In this document: in pieces, positions 30,628 through 31,255 of the stretch | How positions within the stretch are numbered: position 1 is the first letter of the stretch | Layout of the letters: each line of letters starts with the position of its first letter | Assembly: GCA_002732015.1 (NCBI GenBank) | Contig: PCCU01000054.1 | Coordinates: forward strand, 1 to 31,255 | From: Candidatus Pelagibacterales bacterium | GTDB taxonomy: Bacteria; Pseudomonadota; Alphaproteobacteria; TMED109 | DNA: 31,255 nucleotides | Reading direction: 5' to 3' | The notes under the pieces: model-generated | Told to the model about the DNA's origin: nothing | Database searches by the model: none | What the model saw: only the letters and a program-made list of their open reading frames with translations | Position numbers and translations under genes: made by a program

Positions 30628-31255
30628 ATGGCTGGTCACTCTCAATTTAAAAATATAATGTATAGGAAAGGTGCTCAAGATGCCAAAAGAGCCAAATTGT
30701 TTGCAAAGCTAGCCAGAGAAATTACTGTTGCAGCCAAAAGTGGCTTACAAGATCCTAAACAAAATCCTAGATTAAGAAGCGCTATTCTAAACGCAAGAAA
30801 TGAAAATATGCCTAATGACAGGATAAAAAAAGCAATATTAAAAGCTAGCTCAAATGATTATTCTGATAATTACAATGAAATAAGATATGAAGGGTTTGGT
30901 AATAACGGTATTTCAATTATTATTGAAGCACTAACTGATAATAAAAATAGAACAGCTTCGGAAGTAAGGTCAATACTAACCAAAAATGGAGGAAATCTAG
31001 GAGCAACAGGTTCTGTTGCTTTTAATTTCAAACAAGTTGGAGAAATTTCATTTGACATAAATTTAGTCAATAAAGATGAAATTATAATGTTTGCAATTGA
31101 AAACCAAGCAACTGATATACTTGAAGAAGAAACTACTTTTAGAATTATAAGTACTCCGGATCATTTTGGGACTTTGAGAAATTCTTTAGAACAGAAGTTT
31201 GGGGAACCCAAAACATCTAAACTTGTATGGGTTGCTATTAATTTTATTGAAATAA
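30628..31255 (+). CDS. yebC: YebC/TACO1-family translation or regulatory protein (cut by window edge)
   Basis: The frame opens at ATG 30628 with MAGHSQFKNIMYRKGAQDAK and runs off the right edge, giving 209 codons. NPRLRSAILNARNENMPNDR, RYEGFGNNGISIIIEALTDN and NKNRTASEVRSILTKNGGNL are the family signature. YebC proteins bind DNA or, as shown more recently, help ribosomes through polyproline stretches. The second is of interest because efp is also in the window. Confidence 0.93.
   Translation, partial: MAGHSQFKNIMYRKGAQDAKRAKLFAKLAREITVAAKSGLQDPKQNPRLRSAILNARNENMPNDRIKKAILKASSNDYSDNYNEIRYEGFGNNGISIIIEALTDNKNRTASEVRSILTKNGGNLGATGSVAFNFKQVGEISFDINLVNKDEIIMFAIENQATDILEEETTFRIISTPDHFGTLRNSLEQKFGEPKTSKLVWVAINFIEI

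Overview
The window looks like a gene-dense chromosomal segment of a very AT-rich, streamlined alphaproteobacterium, probably a marine planktonic lineage. This is inferred from gene content and order, not from a marker-gene phylogeny. Alphaproteobacterial signs are the fabI-aroC pair, xseB-ispA-tlyA, tkt-gap-pgk-fba, efp next to an inositol-monophosphatase homologue, and the chain DUF4164-like/zapA/5-formyl-THF cyclo-ligase/YmdB-like/yebC. Streamlining shows as start/stop overlaps, convergent genes that overlap at their stop codons, and no gene-free stretch over 300 bases. A fliG start at the left edge indicates a flagellum.

Layout. (1) 1-3710, minus strand: fliG (partial), preceded by a tight four-gene unit of glycosyltransferase, nucleosidase/phosphorylase, spore-photoproduct-lyase-like radical SAM enzyme and SDR. 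(2) 3778-6945: a frameshifted membrane-anchored PD-(D/E)XK nuclease-like gene, a large imperfect palindrome, a TetR regulator, a small lipoprotein-like gene, a secreted MORN-repeat protein and tRNA-Thr(GGT). (3) 6952-8671, minus: a class II aldolase and mtnA, which together suggest the DHAP shunt for methylthioadenosine or 5'-deoxyadenosine. (4) 8734-12685, plus: SDR, long-chain-type acyl-CoA dehydrogenase, thiolase and a standalone enoyl-CoA hydratase, a possible complete beta-oxidation spiral. (5) 12682-16802: msrB, a MaoC-type hydratase, a HAD dehalogenase-like gene, then fabI-aroC and an AhpD-like gene. (6) 28592 down to 16787, minus: thirteen codirectional genes, tkt-gap-pgk-fba-thiE-like-efp-IMPase-like-OmpA-like-MotA/ExbB-like-MotB/OmpA-like-xseB-ispA-tlyA. 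(7) 28717 to the right edge, plus: DUF4164-like, zapA, 5-FCL, YmdB-like phosphoesterase and yebC (partial).

Most notable observations. Two genes (the PD-(D/E)XK gene and tlyA) are each broken by one missing A in an A8-A9 run. Two genes (the glycosyltransferase and the thiE-like gene) have no ATG, GTG, TTG or CTG upstream of their conserved N-terminus, but each has an in-frame ATT at good spacing from a Shine-Dalgarno-like motif. The IMPase homologue has lost its metal ligands. dxs is absent from its common place between ispA and tlyA. The radical SAM gene, the nucleosidase, mtnA and the aldolase could form a route that recycles 5'-deoxyadenosine or methylthioadenosine carbon. No CRISPR array, insertion sequence, prophage or clear defence island was seen.
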